Assembly: GCA_021325635.1 (NCBI GenBank)
Contig: JAJPGV010000035.1
Span: 296,632 to 360,631 of the forward strand
From: Chloroflexota bacterium
GTDB lineage: Bacteria; Chloroflexota; JAJPGV01
Direction of reading: 5' to 3'
Length of the DNA: 64,000 nucleotides
Notes under the pieces: model-generated
What the model was told of the DNA's origin: nothing
Seen by the model: the letters and a program-made list of their open reading frames with translations, nothing else
Database searches by the model: none
Shown: positions 1 to 8,500 of the stretch, one piece after another
Layout: each line of letters opens with the position of its first letter
How positions within the stretch are numbered: position 1 is the first letter of the stretch
Translations under genes and position numbers: made by a program

Positions 1-79
1 CAGACTCGAGAGCACGGTGCACCCCGATTCGGACGTGGTCGACGCTCCTGGAGCCGGAACGCCCGCTCGGAATCCTGGT

Positions 80-1618
80 TCAGCGCTTCCAGAGCGGCAG
101 GGAGACGCGGAAGGTGCTGCCGTGCCCGACCGCGCTTTCGACGCTGATGGTTCCACCCATTTCGTCAATGATGGCTTTGCAGATGAACAATCCCAGGCCC
201 ATCCCACCAAAACGCCGGGAGCGGACGACGCTGTCGGCTTGATAGAAGCGGCTGAAGATGCGCGACTGCTGCTCGGGCGCGATGCCGATGCCCCAGTCTC
301 GAACCGCCACTTCCGCGTGCTGCTCCCTCCGTTTGATCGTCACCTCGACGGCACCGCCGTCCGGAGAGTACTTGATGGCGTTGCTCACGAGGTTCGAAAG
401 GACCTGATCCAGGCGATCTTCGTCGGCCCAAACCGTAATGCCCTCGTCGTGGCAGAGCACCCGGAACTCATGCCTGTGGCTCGTCGTGCGGAATTTGGCC
501 AGGACCCCTTCCACGACGGTTGGAAGCGTGACCGGGCAGTGGGCCGTTTCCAGCCCGCCCCGCTCGATGCGCGAAACATCCAGCAGGTCCTCCACCAAGC
601 GGTTCATGCGGCGGCACTGCGCCTGGATGACGTCGAGCACCTCAGCCGCATTGGCGCTGCCCAGCTTCCGGCCGAGCAGCTGCGTGTAGCCCATGATGGA
701 GGTCAACGGCGTTTTGAGCTCGTGAGAGGCGATGGACAGGAAGTCATCCTTGAGCTGTTCGACTTCCTTCTGGTCGGTGATGTCCTGGTACACCACCACG
801 CACCCTGACGTCCGCCCCGCTTCGCTCGGGATAGAGGAGACGATTCGTCGTACGAAACGGGGCCTCGGGCCCCCGAACTCGAACACCACCGGTCGATCGG
901 CTGTCTCTTCCGAAGGCAAGGCCGTCAAAGGTGGCTCGCCGGTGAGCTTTGCCACGTCCACGGATCCGAGCCCCATCATGTCGTCGTATGAAGAGCTGAA
1001 CAGCTGCAGGGCGAATGGATTGGCCTGAACCACGCGACCGGCGCTGTCGTACACCAGCAGGCCGTCCTGCATCGAGTCGATAACCGCCGTGAGCTGACGG
1101 CGCGACTCCTGCAGCTCGCCTATGCGCTCGGCAAGCTCAGCGGTTGCCTGTGTGACCTTTTCTTCGAGACTCTCGTTGATCGACTGGATGGTGCGATTGG
1201 CCTGTTCCAGCTCCGCGGCGCGCGTGCGCAGCGCCTCCGACAGCCGCTTCTTCTCGAGACCACGCTCTATCGCCAGCTTCATCTCGTCGATGTTGCAGGG
1301 CTTGAGCAGGTAGTTGAAGGCGCCGTGCCGCAGCGCCTGAACGGCAGATTCGAGCGAGGCGTAGCCGGTGAGCAGGATCGTAACTGTCTCGGGATCCCGC
1401 TTTTGGGCGGCGGCGAGGAGCGTCAGTCCGTCGATCTCGTCGATCCGCAGATCGCTGAGGAGCAGATCGAAGCGATTCTTGCGAATCGCCTGCAGGGCCT
1501 GGGATCCGGTACCGGCCGTGTGTACCTCATAGCCTTCCCGCCGGAGCACGGCCGCGAGCGTCATGAGGACGCTCTCTTCGTCGTCGACGACCAGGATCTG
1601 GGGAGGAGCCAAGCTCAC
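80..1618 (-). CDS. Response regulator-PAS-histidine kinase hybrid
   Basis: A 512-residue signalling protein. It starts with a receiver domain (about residues 7-120; acidic DD at 12-13, phosphoacceptor D56, conserved K106). A coiled-coil linker (about 120-175), a PAS domain (about 175-285), a HisKA domain with SHELKTP (His299) and a C-terminal HATPase with N-box NLVSNAIKYS and GMGLGLF follow. The GTG start at 1618 is chosen because it overlaps the upstream kinase stop as GTGA, and an earlier in-frame start would lie inside that gene. It probably accepts phosphate from another kinase, most simply the one upstream, then acts through its own kinase domain. No transmembrane segment is seen, so it should be cytosolic. 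It is the last gene of the gas-vesicle transcription unit inside the window. Confidence 0.9.
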   Translation of the reverse strand: MSLAPPQILVVDDEESVLMTLAAVLRREGYEVHTAGTGSQALQAIRKNRFDLLLSDLRIDEIDGLTLLAAAQKRDPETVTILLTGYASLESAVQALRHGAFNYLLKPCNIDEMKLAIERGLEKKRLSEALRTRAAELEQANRTIQSINESLEEKVTQATAELAERIGELQESRRQLTAVIDSMQDGLLVYDSAGRVVQANPFALQLFSSSYDDMMGLGSVDVAKLTGEPPLTALPSEETADRPVVFEFGGPRPRFVRRIVSSIPSEAGRTSGCVVVYQDITDQKEVEQLKDDFLSIASHELKTPLTSIMGYTQLLGRKLGSANAAEVLDVIQAQCRRMNRLVEDLLDVSRIERGGLETAHCPVTLPTVVEGVLAKFRTTSHRHEFRVLCHDEGITVWADEDRLDQVLSNLVSNAIKYSPDGGAVEVTIKRREQHAEVAVRDWGIGIAPEQQSRIFSRFYQADSVVRSRRFGGMGLGLFICKAIIDEMGGTISVESAVGHGSTFRVSLPLWKR

Positions 1619-3819
1619 ACCTGCACCATCGCCGGCAGTGAGATGGTGAACGTGACTCCGCGCTCCGGCCTGCTCTTCACGCTGATGTGGCCGTTGTGGC
1701 TGCGAATGATGCCGAAGCTCACCCACAGACCGAGCCCCGTTCCCTTCTCAGCCTTGGTGGTGAAGAACGGCTCGAAGATGTGCGGCAGGATGTCGGGAGC
1801 GATACCGGTCCCCGTGTCGCTGAACTCCACGTTGACGGTGCTGACCTGCTCCCCGACCATCGTGGGGTCCTCTTCTGTGGACACGTAGCTTCGAATGAGC
1901 AGCTGTCCACCTCGGGGCATGGCTTCCTGGTTGTTCAGGATCATGTTCAGGAAGACCTGTTTGAGCTGGTCCCCGTGACCCATCACCTGAGGCAGGCCGC
2001 CGGCAAGATTGGTTTCCACCTGCACGTGCTGCTTCTGCAGCTGTTTGGCCATAAGCGCCAGGATGTCCTCGACGATGACGTTCACGTTCAGCGGGGCAGT
2101 CGAGAGCGATGGCCGGTAGAACCCCAGCATCTGCTGGATGATGCCGGATACGCGCTCGGTCTCGCGATTGGCAATTTCCAGGAAGCGGCGGTCGTCCTCG
2201 CTGCCCTCGAAGCGCGTGGACAGCAGATACAGCGAGTTCTTGATGGCTTCCAGGGGGTTGTTGATCTCGTGGGCGATCGAGGCCGCCAGGCGGCCGGTGG
2301 CGGCCAGCTTTTCCGACTCGAAGAGCTGCTTCTCGAGCTGCGTGCGCTCCAGCTCGCGCACCTTGGTCAGGTCGTGGAGGATGGAGATGACGGCCGTCAC
2401 CTGGCCAAGCTCATCCTCGATCTCGCCGGACACCACCGACATGCTCATCAGCTCGCCGGTCTCCGGGTCCTCGAGCTCCAGCTCGCCCGATTTGGTGGCG
2501 CCGGACTCGATGCGCATCTGCGAGACGAACGAGGTGAATTTCACCTCATTGGCTTCGTAGATACGCCGCCGCTCGCTGGTACCGGCGATGGTGCCGCCCG
2601 CGACAGGCCGCGACAGCAGGCGCTCGGCCTGCTCGTTCATGAGCAGCACTTCATTGGCGATGTTGGTGATGATGACCGGGTCCGCGACGTTCTGGATGAT
2701 CAGGTTGAGGCGCTGCCGCTCCTGGCGAGCCTCATGGCCTAGCTCCTGGACGCGTTCGAAGCTCTGGCGCAGCTCCTCAGTGGCTCGTTTCAAATCGGTG
2801 ACGTTGCGCATCACCGAGACGATGCCCGGCTCGCCGGTGCGAGGATTGGTGGCTTTCCTGGACACGATCTCGTACAGCAGCTCGCCGCCTTCGATGGGGT
2901 CCACGAGCGTCAGCTCGCGTGGCGCCGGTCGCTCGTCAACGGCATAACCGGAGAGCACCACCGACAGCAGGAAGTTGTTCATGCTGCAGGCCTGCTTCTT
3001 GCCTTCGCTGTCGTCCTCGGACACGCTGAACAGGTCCTCGGCCTTCTTGTTCTCGAGCACGATGTCGTTGTTCAGGTCGGTCAGCAGCACCGGCTCCGGA
3101 ATGTGATTGAGCGCCGTGAGCAGCCATTCGCGCTCCGTTTGCAGCCCCTCGACGCTTTCGGTGAGGCGGCTTACGGCGTGAATGCTGGCCAGGGCGGTGC
3201 CCAGCCGGTTGGCGAAGGGCTGCAGGATCTCGACGTCGGCGTCTCGCAGATCGGCGCTGCACGATCCGACGACGAGGACGCCTTCGACCGGGTAGTTGTA
3301 GCAGGCCAGGCAGCGCGGACTGAACATCGTCTGCCAGCTCTCGGGCGCATCCGTATGCTGGCAGCAGCGGGGAGTTTCGATCCCGTTCAGCAGTGGCAGC
3401 ACGACGCCGCTGCATGACCGGTCGCGGCCCAGGATGTCCTTCAGTGGCGACAGCACCCGGCCCTCATGCGAGTCGCGTGGAACGAGCTCCGGCGTGGCCC
3501 TCATTGCCACATCGACCATCACGCTCTCGGAGTCGTCGATGGAGACGTTGATCTGGCTGACCAGCTGCTGGTCCCAGTTCATGGCGATGCGGCCCTCCAA
3601 TGAGCCGCTGGCGCGGTTCAGGATGGCGACCATGCCGGCCTCGTAGCCAAGCTTTTCGACGATGGCCTCGAGGTGCAATAGGCACACTTCGTCGACGTCC
3701 TGGCTGGCATGGACCCGTCTGTTGAGCTGATTGAGAACGAGGACTGGATCGGGGCTGTCCCTGCCAGGCGGCGTCGGCTGCCCTTGGCCACCCGACTTGG
3801 CTGAATGCTGGACTGCCAT
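1615..3819 (-). CDS. GAF-PAS-PAS sensor histidine kinase with a Cys-rich GAF domain
   Basis: A 734-residue soluble kinase: GAF domain (about 30-210), two PAS-like domains (about 225-345 and 365-480), HisKA with AHEINNP (His517) and a HATPase domain with N-box NMILNNQEA and G-box GTGLGL. The kinase core resembles the NtrB/AtoS type. The GAF domain holds an unusual cysteine set, C136, C152-C153 with H155, C170-x2-C173 and C187, which could bind a metal or iron-sulfur cluster, or act as a thiol switch. That is inference. The gene starts 46 bp after the gvpA stop on the same strand and overlaps the next kinase by 4 bp, so the kinases are probably co-transcribed with the gas-vesicle genes. Confidence 0.9.
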   Translation of the reverse strand: MAVQHSAKSGGQGQPTPPGRDSPDPVLVLNQLNRRVHASQDVDEVCLLHLEAIVEKLGYEAGMVAILNRASGSLEGRIAMNWDQQLVSQINVSIDDSESVMVDVAMRATPELVPRDSHEGRVLSPLKDILGRDRSCSGVVLPLLNGIETPRCCQHTDAPESWQTMFSPRCLACYNYPVEGVLVVGSCSADLRDADVEILQPFANRLGTALASIHAVSRLTESVEGLQTEREWLLTALNHIPEPVLLTDLNNDIVLENKKAEDLFSVSEDDSEGKKQACSMNNFLLSVVLSGYAVDERPAPRELTLVDPIEGGELLYEIVSRKATNPRTGEPGIVSVMRNVTDLKRATEELRQSFERVQELGHEARQERQRLNLIIQNVADPVIITNIANEVLLMNEQAERLLSRPVAGGTIAGTSERRRIYEANEVKFTSFVSQMRIESGATKSGELELEDPETGELMSMSVVSGEIEDELGQVTAVISILHDLTKVRELERTQLEKQLFESEKLAATGRLAASIAHEINNPLEAIKNSLYLLSTRFEGSEDDRRFLEIANRETERVSGIIQQMLGFYRPSLSTAPLNVNVIVEDILALMAKQLQKQHVQVETNLAGGLPQVMGHGDQLKQVFLNMILNNQEAMPRGGQLLIRSYVSTEEDPTMVGEQVSTVNVEFSDTGTGIAPDILPHIFEPFFTTKAEKGTGLGLWVSFGIIRSHNGHISVKSRPERGVTFTISLPAMVQV

Positions 3820-3865
3820 GTTCTGTGCGCCTGCGCGCTGGATTATGGCGCTCCTTTCGCGACTA

Positions 3866-4099
3866 TTAGGCTCCTGGTTGCTGCACGGCCGGCCTGGAGG
3901 CAGGAGCCGTGATGCCGACTGCCTCGGCGTATTTCAGATAGGTGTCGATCGATGCCACGACGACACGCGCTTCGACCGTGATCAGGTCGATTCCAACGAG
4001 CGAGATGCGCACCCACGCGTCGATCACGATTCCCTTGTCGAGTACTCGGTCGAGGACGTCAATGAGACTCGTCCCGCCCGGAGCCCTCTCTACCGCCAT
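3866..4099 (-). CDS. gvpA: Gas vesicle structural protein GvpA
   Basis: 77 residues, the size expected for the major gas-vesicle wall protein. It has the conserved family core: [20 protein letters not shown], then a hydrophobic beta segment ([19 protein letters not shown]) and the amphipathic helix [12 protein letters not shown]. The protein self-assembles into the gas-permeable vesicle shell in the cytoplasm. Of the three GvpA-family genes here this is the closest to canonical GvpA and the shortest. It is the last gvp gene of the operon and has a strong AGGAGGGA ribosome-binding site, which fits a need for high expression. The operon also encodes GvpF/L, GvpG, GvpK and GvpJ-like proteins. 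Confidence 0.93.
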   Translation of the reverse strand: MAVERAPGGTSLIDVLDRVLDKGIVIDAWVRISLVGIDLITVEARVVVASIDTYLKYAEAVGITAPASRPAVQQPGA

Positions 4100-4105
4100 G
4101 AACCT

Positions 4106-4113
4106 TCCCTCCT
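4106..4113 (-). promoter_or_regulatory. Strong ribosome-binding site of gvpA
   Basis: On the minus strand AGGAGGGA lies 6 nt before the gvpA ATG at 4099. Most other gvp genes here start within or beside the upstream stop and rely on overlap coupling, so this is the clearest Shine-Dalgarno in the operon. It may raise yield of the major shell protein. Confidence 0.7.
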
Positions 4114-4158
4114 AGTTATCAACCATTGGCTGCCTGATTTCCGGTTCCCCAACCGACC

Positions 4159-4572
4159 TTATTCCTGTCTCGAAGGCCGCCGCCGAGGCCGTGGGGATGT
4201 CTGGCCGAGCGCGGCCGTAAGACGCTTGATCTCCTGTTCCAGCGACGCGATTCGAGCCCTCAGATCGTCCTGCTCCAGCATCCTCTCGCCCACTGAGCTG
4301 CGCGTCAGAGCCGTATCGTAGCGCCACCAGTTCAAACCGATCTGCTCGGCTTTGTCAATGGAACACACGAGCAGCCGGATCTGAATCGTGAGCAGCTCGA
4401 CGTTGGCCAGCGAGATCTTGATGTCGCCGGCGATGACGAGCCCCTTGTCCAAAACCCTATCGAGAATGTCGACCAACCCGGTGGACCGAGTGGCAATACC
4501 GCTGCGATCTCCTTCCGCCAACGCTACCTCTTCACCGCCGTCGTCAGATGTGGGCTTATAGTAGCCTGCCAA
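4159..4572 (-). CDS. GvpA-family minor gas vesicle protein (GvpJ/GvpS-like)
   Basis: 137 residues. Residues about 30-75 are a GvpA-type core ([20 protein letters not shown], then ISLANVELLTIQIRLLVCS). The C-terminal extension contains a coiled-coil stretch with LRARIASLEQEIKRL and ends in a basic Arg/Pro tail. GvpJ, GvpM and GvpS are GvpA relatives thought to act in nucleation or at the vesicle tips, and a longer C-terminus is typical of GvpJ. The start overlaps the end of gvpK by 17 bp, indicating coupled translation. Which of GvpJ, GvpS or GvpM it matches cannot be settled by eye. Confidence 0.85.
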   Translation of the reverse strand: MAGYYKPTSDDGGEEVALAEGDRSGIATRSTGLVDILDRVLDKGLVIAGDIKISLANVELLTIQIRLLVCSIDKAEQIGLNWWRYDTALTRSSVGERMLEQDDLRARIASLEQEIKRLTAALGQTSPRPRRRPSRQE

Positions 4573-4897
4573 GCGGCCCGAGGTCGAGGTTCAAGTCGTC
4601 GGGATCCAGTCCGAACTGCGCCGCCATCTCGACGATTTTCTCCTCCAGCCGCATCAGAGTGAGCCCCATGCGCTCGATCTGTTCATCACTCAGGTCCCCG
4701 CCATCCATGCGCCGAATGGCCTGCTTTTCCAATACGCGCCGAAGAAACTCGATCAGCGACAGCACCAGCTTGGCCAGCCCCTGCTCGACGTTCTCGGGTG
4801 TGCCATTGATACGCTGCTCGAGCGTGCGCAGCCGCTGAAGCAGCTCGGCGTCCGGACTATCCAGCGGGCTGTCCGCCCGTTCGGGGCTGCCGATCAT
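4556..4897 (-). CDS. gvpK: Gas vesicle protein GvpK
   Basis: 113 residues. Recognised by the GvpK core, including GLAKLVLSLIEFLRRVLEKQ, AIRRMDGGDLSDEQIERMG and LMRLEEKI, followed by the acidic FGLDPDDLNLDLGPLG tail. GvpK is an accessory protein required for vesicle formation in studied systems, with no known enzymatic activity. The ATG at 4897 is chosen because it overlaps the stop of the upstream gvpF/L as ATGA; longer readings would extend into that gene. It sits between a GvpF/L and a GvpJ-like gene, a normal neighbourhood for this family. Confidence 0.9.
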   Translation of the reverse strand: MIGSPERADSPLDSPDAELLQRLRTLEQRINGTPENVEQGLAKLVLSLIEFLRRVLEKQAIRRMDGGDLSDEQIERMGLTLMRLEEKIVEMAAQFGLDPDDLNLDLGPLGRLL

Positions 4898-5559
4898 GCG
4901 AAGCTGCTCGGCGCCCAGGGTCCGGAAACGGTCCACGCGCACCCATCCTCCGCGACGTTCTCGATCTCCTCCAGCCTGGTCCGGGCGCACGAGATGTCTT
5001 GACGCCGCAGGAGCAGCGCCAGCATCAACTGCCGCCCCCGCGTTTCGGAGCAATGATCCTCGATCAGCCCAGCCAGCGCCGCCAGGACTCGATCCCCGGC
5101 CAGCTTCAGCTGGCGCTCGCGGCGGCCGGCCTCGTCGAGCTCGCGGCGCTTGGCAAGCAGATAGCGCCGGCCAGGTGTCTCGTCAGGCTCATCGTGGGAG
5201 TCTATCGGTGATGCCTCGCCGCTGCTGGTTATGCGCACGGTGAGCTCGACGAGCCCGGCCAGCCGCTGCAGCTTGCTCGACAGCTCTGCCCGGCGCATCG
5301 CGACCGAGCTCAGGAGCTGATCGGGCTCGGCAAAGACGTTGCCGAAGCGGAACGGCAGCACCGCGCCCGCGTTCGCCAGCGCCATGTTCACGCGGTGATG
5401 CTCTATCAGCCGCCGGCGGGTCGGGACAAGCGGGGCGGCATGGTCGGACACGACCAGCCCCAGGCCACCAGCCTCGATTACGCTCACCCGGGAGCCATCT
5501 ATGCCCGTCTCGCTGGGAGCAGTCGTGCCGGCCGGGACCGCGGCGTACACGTACATCAT
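4894..5559 (-). CDS. Gas vesicle protein GvpF/GvpL family
   Basis: 221 residues. It opens with the family N-terminus MMYVYAAVPAG, contains the conserved His/charged segment RRLIEHHRVNMALANAG and the LPFRFGNVF strand, and ends with the typical WTVSGPWAPSSFA strand. GvpF/L proteins are two-domain chaperone-like factors that bind GvpA and are needed for nucleation. The start is one of two adjacent ATG codons at 5559/5556, and the upstream gvpA-like stop overlaps them. It is the shortest of three GvpF/L paralogs in this operon, and the only one whose C-terminal motif reads APSSFA rather than PPxxF. Confidence 0.88.
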   Translation of the reverse strand: MMYVYAAVPAGTTAPSETGIDGSRVSVIEAGGLGLVVSDHAAPLVPTRRRLIEHHRVNMALANAGAVLPFRFGNVFAEPDQLLSSVAMRRAELSSKLQRLAGLVELTVRITSSGEASPIDSHDEPDETPGRRYLLAKRRELDEAGRRERQLKLAGDRVLAALAGLIEDHCSETRGRQLMLALLLRRQDISCARTRLEEIENVAEDGCAWTVSGPWAPSSFA

Positions 5560-5801
5560 CGCGCCGGCTCCTGGGGCAGCGAGCTGCTCCGGTGCTGCGC
5601 CTCGCGAGCGCTCTCCACGGAAGTGAGAAGGATGTTGAGCCCCAGGTAGATCAAATCGACGTCGGCGATAGCGATGGTCGCGTCTCCGACCAGCACCACG
5701 CCTTTGTTCAGCACGTGATCGACGAGATCGACCAGGCTGAAGTCTGCCTGATCGCCGCCGGACGCGCCCAAGAGGCTGCCGCTGAGGCTGGCTTCTTCCA
5801 T
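5556..5801 (-). CDS. GvpA-family gas vesicle protein, second small paralog
   Basis: 81 residues with a GvpA core: LVDLVDHVLNKGVVLVGDAT, then IAIADVDLIYLGLNILLTSV. The N-terminus is Ser/Gly-rich and the C-terminus ends soon after the core helix. Compared with the gvpA at 3866, the core has VDHVLNKG in place of LDRVLDKG and lacks the charged second helix, pointing to a minor GvpM/GvpJ-like role or a second shell protein. It is separated by no bases from the upstream gvpL-like stop and overlaps the next gene's start, so it belongs firmly to the operon. Confidence 0.85.
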   Translation of the reverse strand: MEEASLSGSLLGASGGDQADFSLVDLVDHVLNKGVVLVGDATIAIADVDLIYLGLNILLTSVESAREAQHRSSSLPQEPAR

Positions 5802-6617
5802 CTAGCCCAACGTATCCGGCAGGCGGCCGGCAAAGCTGAATGGCGGCCACGGACCGCTGAGGTCGAAGATGTAACCAAGCAAGCCATACTGCTCGGAAAG
5901 TCCGTCCACAGCAAGTTTCAGGCCAGCAGCCGCTGTTTCGGAGACGAGGTAAGCGCTGCGCATCTCCAGCCGCGTCCTGGGCTCGGACGGCAGCGGGGCC
6001 AGCTCGTCGACCGTGGCCTCGCTAGCCAGGTCACTGAGTTGAGCGTGCACGTCGGCTCGCACCTCGGCGGATACGCGCCGTGCCTCGGCGGTTTCCAGCG
6101 CGGCTATCTTCTTGGCCAGCATGAAGGCGGTCCCGGGTGGCTTGCCCTGCAGCTCCGCGTCCAGCGCCCGGAGCGCGTCGCTGGCGCTTCGCAAATGCGA
6201 ATGAAAGGCGTCTTCTTCGCGGATGAGCTTGAGGTCCCATTCGGCCTTGCGGGCAAGCCGATCGAGCGCCGCCGCCAGCGCCACCTGATCCCGCTCGATT
6301 CGGCTGCGCAGCGCATCACGCGAACGGAAGATGGCCCCGAACGTCAGCGGCAGGATCGGGCGGCACTGCCCAAACAGTGCGTCTACGACTTCGTGATGGC
6401 GCACGGCCCGCGGCGACAGCCAGTCCAGATCGCGAAACCGCTCGTTCAATGTCCGCTCTTCGAAATCGGGGCCGACCTGGCTGCACACTGCCTGCAGCCG
6501 GCCGGCCCGCACGATCTCCAGCGGGCTGCCCGCCTCGATAGGCTCCACGCCTGCCATGTCGAGGGCGGCGTCCTGGGGTAGAAGGCAGTATGCGTAGATC
6601 AGCGCCGCTTTGCTCAC
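5802..6617 (-). CDS. gvpL: Gas vesicle protein GvpL/GvpF family
   Basis: 271 residues. Family marks are the N-terminal IYAYCLLPQ strand, the central RAVRHHEVVDALF and ILPLTFGAIF segments, the helical region around KAEWDLKLIREE, and the C-terminal DLSGPWPPFSFAG. These proteins bind GvpA and assist early assembly of the vesicle shell. The start overlaps the end of the ArsA-like ATPase by 4 bp and the next gvpA-like gene follows directly, so the three are probably translated together. It is the mid-sized member of the three GvpF/L paralogs here. Confidence 0.9.
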   Translation of the reverse strand: MSKAALIYAYCLLPQDAALDMAGVEPIEAGSPLEIVRAGRLQAVCSQVGPDFEERTLNERFRDLDWLSPRAVRHHEVVDALFGQCRPILPLTFGAIFRSRDALRSRIERDQVALAAALDRLARKAEWDLKLIREEDAFHSHLRSASDALRALDAELQGKPPGTAFMLAKKIAALETAEARRVSAEVRADVHAQLSDLASEATVDELAPLPSEPRTRLEMRSAYLVSETAAAGLKLAVDGLSEQYGLLGYIFDLSGPWPPFSFAGRLPDTLG

Positions 6618-8500
6618 GCGGCGAGGGCCTCCAGCATCCGGATGCCCTGCACCGGGTGAGGCTGGCGCTCAACGGCCATGGCCCGCAGTTCGGAAAATCG
6701 TGCCGGCAACGTTGCCGGAGCGGTGCGCATATGCCGGCCGGCTGCCGAGCGGCTGCTCCTGGGAGGCACCTGATTGACGACCAGGTAGCGCGCCGGCACC
6801 CCCAGCTCGTGAAGCCGCAGCAGCAAGCGCTCGGTCTCCCGCATCACCGCGGGCTCGCTCAAGGTCACGACAACCACTTCGCAGCTCGCGGCGTCGCGCA
6901 AGACCAGCTGCAGCCGTTTGGCCTTGCGGGACAGCGACAGCAGCTCCTCCGAAAGATCGCGCAGCCTGATCGCCAGGTCGTACTTCAGGAGGACGCGCAT
7001 CAGCTCCTTGGTCCAGCTGACGACGACCTCCGGTGTTTCGAGAAAGCGCAGCAGGTGGCCGGTTGGCGCGGCGTCGACGACGACCAGGCGCTTAGGATCC
7101 TCGTCCAGCAGGTCCACAATCGCCGCCGCCGCGTGCAGCTCGGCCAAGCCGGTCGGCTCGATGCGGCCGAGCGCTTCCGCAATCTGCCGGTCGTACACGG
7201 GGTCGAGTCGGCTGCTGCCCAGCATGCCGCGAAAGACGTCGGCCGGCTGGGTGGGCCATCGTGACGTGATCTCCTGCCACGATTGCCGGGCGTCCGGCTC
7301 CCAGGCCTGAAGGTTGTCGATACCCGGCAGCGTGACTGGCTTCGAGCCCACCTGCACGCCCAGGCTATCGCTCAGCGAATGCGCCGGATCGATCGACACC
7401 AGCACGATCGGGCTGCTGGGGGACCGGCGCGCCAGGGCGATGGCCGTGGCGGCGGCCAGAGTGGTCTTCCCGACGCCGCCCTTGCCCCCAAAGATCAGCA
7501 GCCGGCGATGGTCGGCCAGCAGGGGCGCGAGCCCGAACCGCGGCTGCCAGGCCGCGTCCGGCTGCCCGTCCTGCCTGGCGCAAGCCGTTCGCGGGCGCCG
7601 ATCGCTGCCATCACCAAACAGCGACGTGGCCACCGCTCGCAGCGCGAAGGCGCCGACCGGCGGCTGGTCGAACAGCGGGACGCGCAGCAAAGGCAGGGTG
7701 AGGAGTGCCTCGGCCAATTCGACCCGCCCACCCGGCGAGACCGCGTTCATCACCAGGGCGGTTAGCGGCACACCGAGCTGCCGGAGCTGGGCTGCATAGC
7801 GCCCCGTTTCGGACACAATCATCGGATCCGGGCGGGCCACCAGGATGAAGCTGGACAGCGCGGAGTTTCTCAGGGTTTCCTCCGCGGCCCGGCATGCGGC
7901 GCGCAGGTGCTCTACGAAGTCGTCCACCGTGTCATTGACGTAGCGGCCGGTCAGCGAGCTGACGGCGAAGCGGTATTTGTCCTGCATGAGCTCCAGCGAG
8001 CGCACCAGCTGCTGGAGCGCCATCGACACGTCGAACAGCGCCAGGGCATGGCCGGTTGGCGGCAGATCCACCACCACACGAGACGGTCCCGTCTCGTCTC
8101 CCGCCAGCTCGCCGAGCTTGAGGAGCGCGGCAATCTCGTCCACGCCGGGAAGGGACAGGTCGAGAAAGCCCTGGATATCTTCGTCGTCGAAGTACGTTCC
8201 GCGGTCGGCGAGGGTTTGGAGCTCCCGGCGGTGGGCCCGCATGAACTCCTCGAACTGGCGGCGGGCATCGAGCTCGACCACCTCGACTGGCAGGTCGGCC
8301 GGGGCTTGGCCCGGGCTCGGCTCGGTATCGGCGGCCAGGACGTCCCGGAGGGAATGGGCCGGATCCAGCGACAGCACCAGCACACGCGACCCGGTGGCTG
8401 CAAGTCGGAGGGCGGCCGCGGCGGCACAGGTGGTCTTGCCCACCCCGCCCTTTCCGCCGAAGAAGATGAAGCGCGAGCTAGGAGTAGGAAATAAAGGCAT
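6614..8500 (-). CDS. Tandem ArsA/Get3-type ATPase within the gas vesicle operon
   Basis: 628 residues made of two fused ArsA-type ATPase halves. Each has the deviant Walker A GGKGGVGKTT (residues 15-24 and about 335-345) and a DPAHS signature shortly after. ArsA/Get3 ATPases bind soft-metal anions or, in the Get3 branch, hydrophobic tail-anchored proteins. No arsenic resistance gene is near. The gene overlaps gvpG at its start by 23 bp and a gvpL-like gene at its end by 4 bp, so it is clearly part of the gas-vesicle operon. No gvpN (the usual AAA+ ATPase) is visible, so a role in delivering or folding hydrophobic GvpA is plausible but inferred. An arsenite pump subunit is the less likely alternative. 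Confidence 0.88.
   Translation of the reverse strand: MPLFPTPSSRFIFFGGKGGVGKTTCAAAAALRLAATGSRVLVLSLDPAHSLRDVLAADTEPSPGQAPADLPVEVVELDARRQFEEFMRAHRRELQTLADRGTYFDDEDIQGFLDLSLPGVDEIAALLKLGELAGDETGPSRVVVDLPPTGHALALFDVSMALQQLVRSLELMQDKYRFAVSSLTGRYVNDTVDDFVEHLRAACRAAEETLRNSALSSFILVARPDPMIVSETGRYAAQLRQLGVPLTALVMNAVSPGGRVELAEALLTLPLLRVPLFDQPPVGAFALRAVATSLFGDGSDRRPRTACARQDGQPDAAWQPRFGLAPLLADHRRLLIFGGKGGVGKTTLAAATAIALARRSPSSPIVLVSIDPAHSLSDSLGVQVGSKPVTLPGIDNLQAWEPDARQSWQEITSRWPTQPADVFRGMLGSSRLDPVYDRQIAEALGRIEPTGLAELHAAAAIVDLLDEDPKRLVVVDAAPTGHLLRFLETPEVVVSWTKELMRVLLKYDLAIRLRDLSEELLSLSRKAKRLQLVLRDAASCEVVVVTLSEPAVMRETERLLLRLHELGVPARYLVVNQVPPRSSRSAAGRHMRTAPATLPARFSELRAMAVERQPHPVQGIRMLEALAA

Noticed and set aside
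1..79. Possible gene start left of the hybrid kinase
   Set aside because: Only 79 bp; nothing recognisable can be read on either strand.
1687..2742. 351-codon plus-strand frame opposite the first sensor kinase
   Set aside because: Antisense to HisKA and HATPase domains with clear motifs; composition is His/Leu/Asp biased as expected for a shadow.
6614..8500. Arsenic-resistance interpretation of the ArsA-like gene
   Set aside because: No arsB, arsC, arsD or arsR in the window and the gene is embedded by overlaps in the gas-vesicle operon. Not excluded biochemically.
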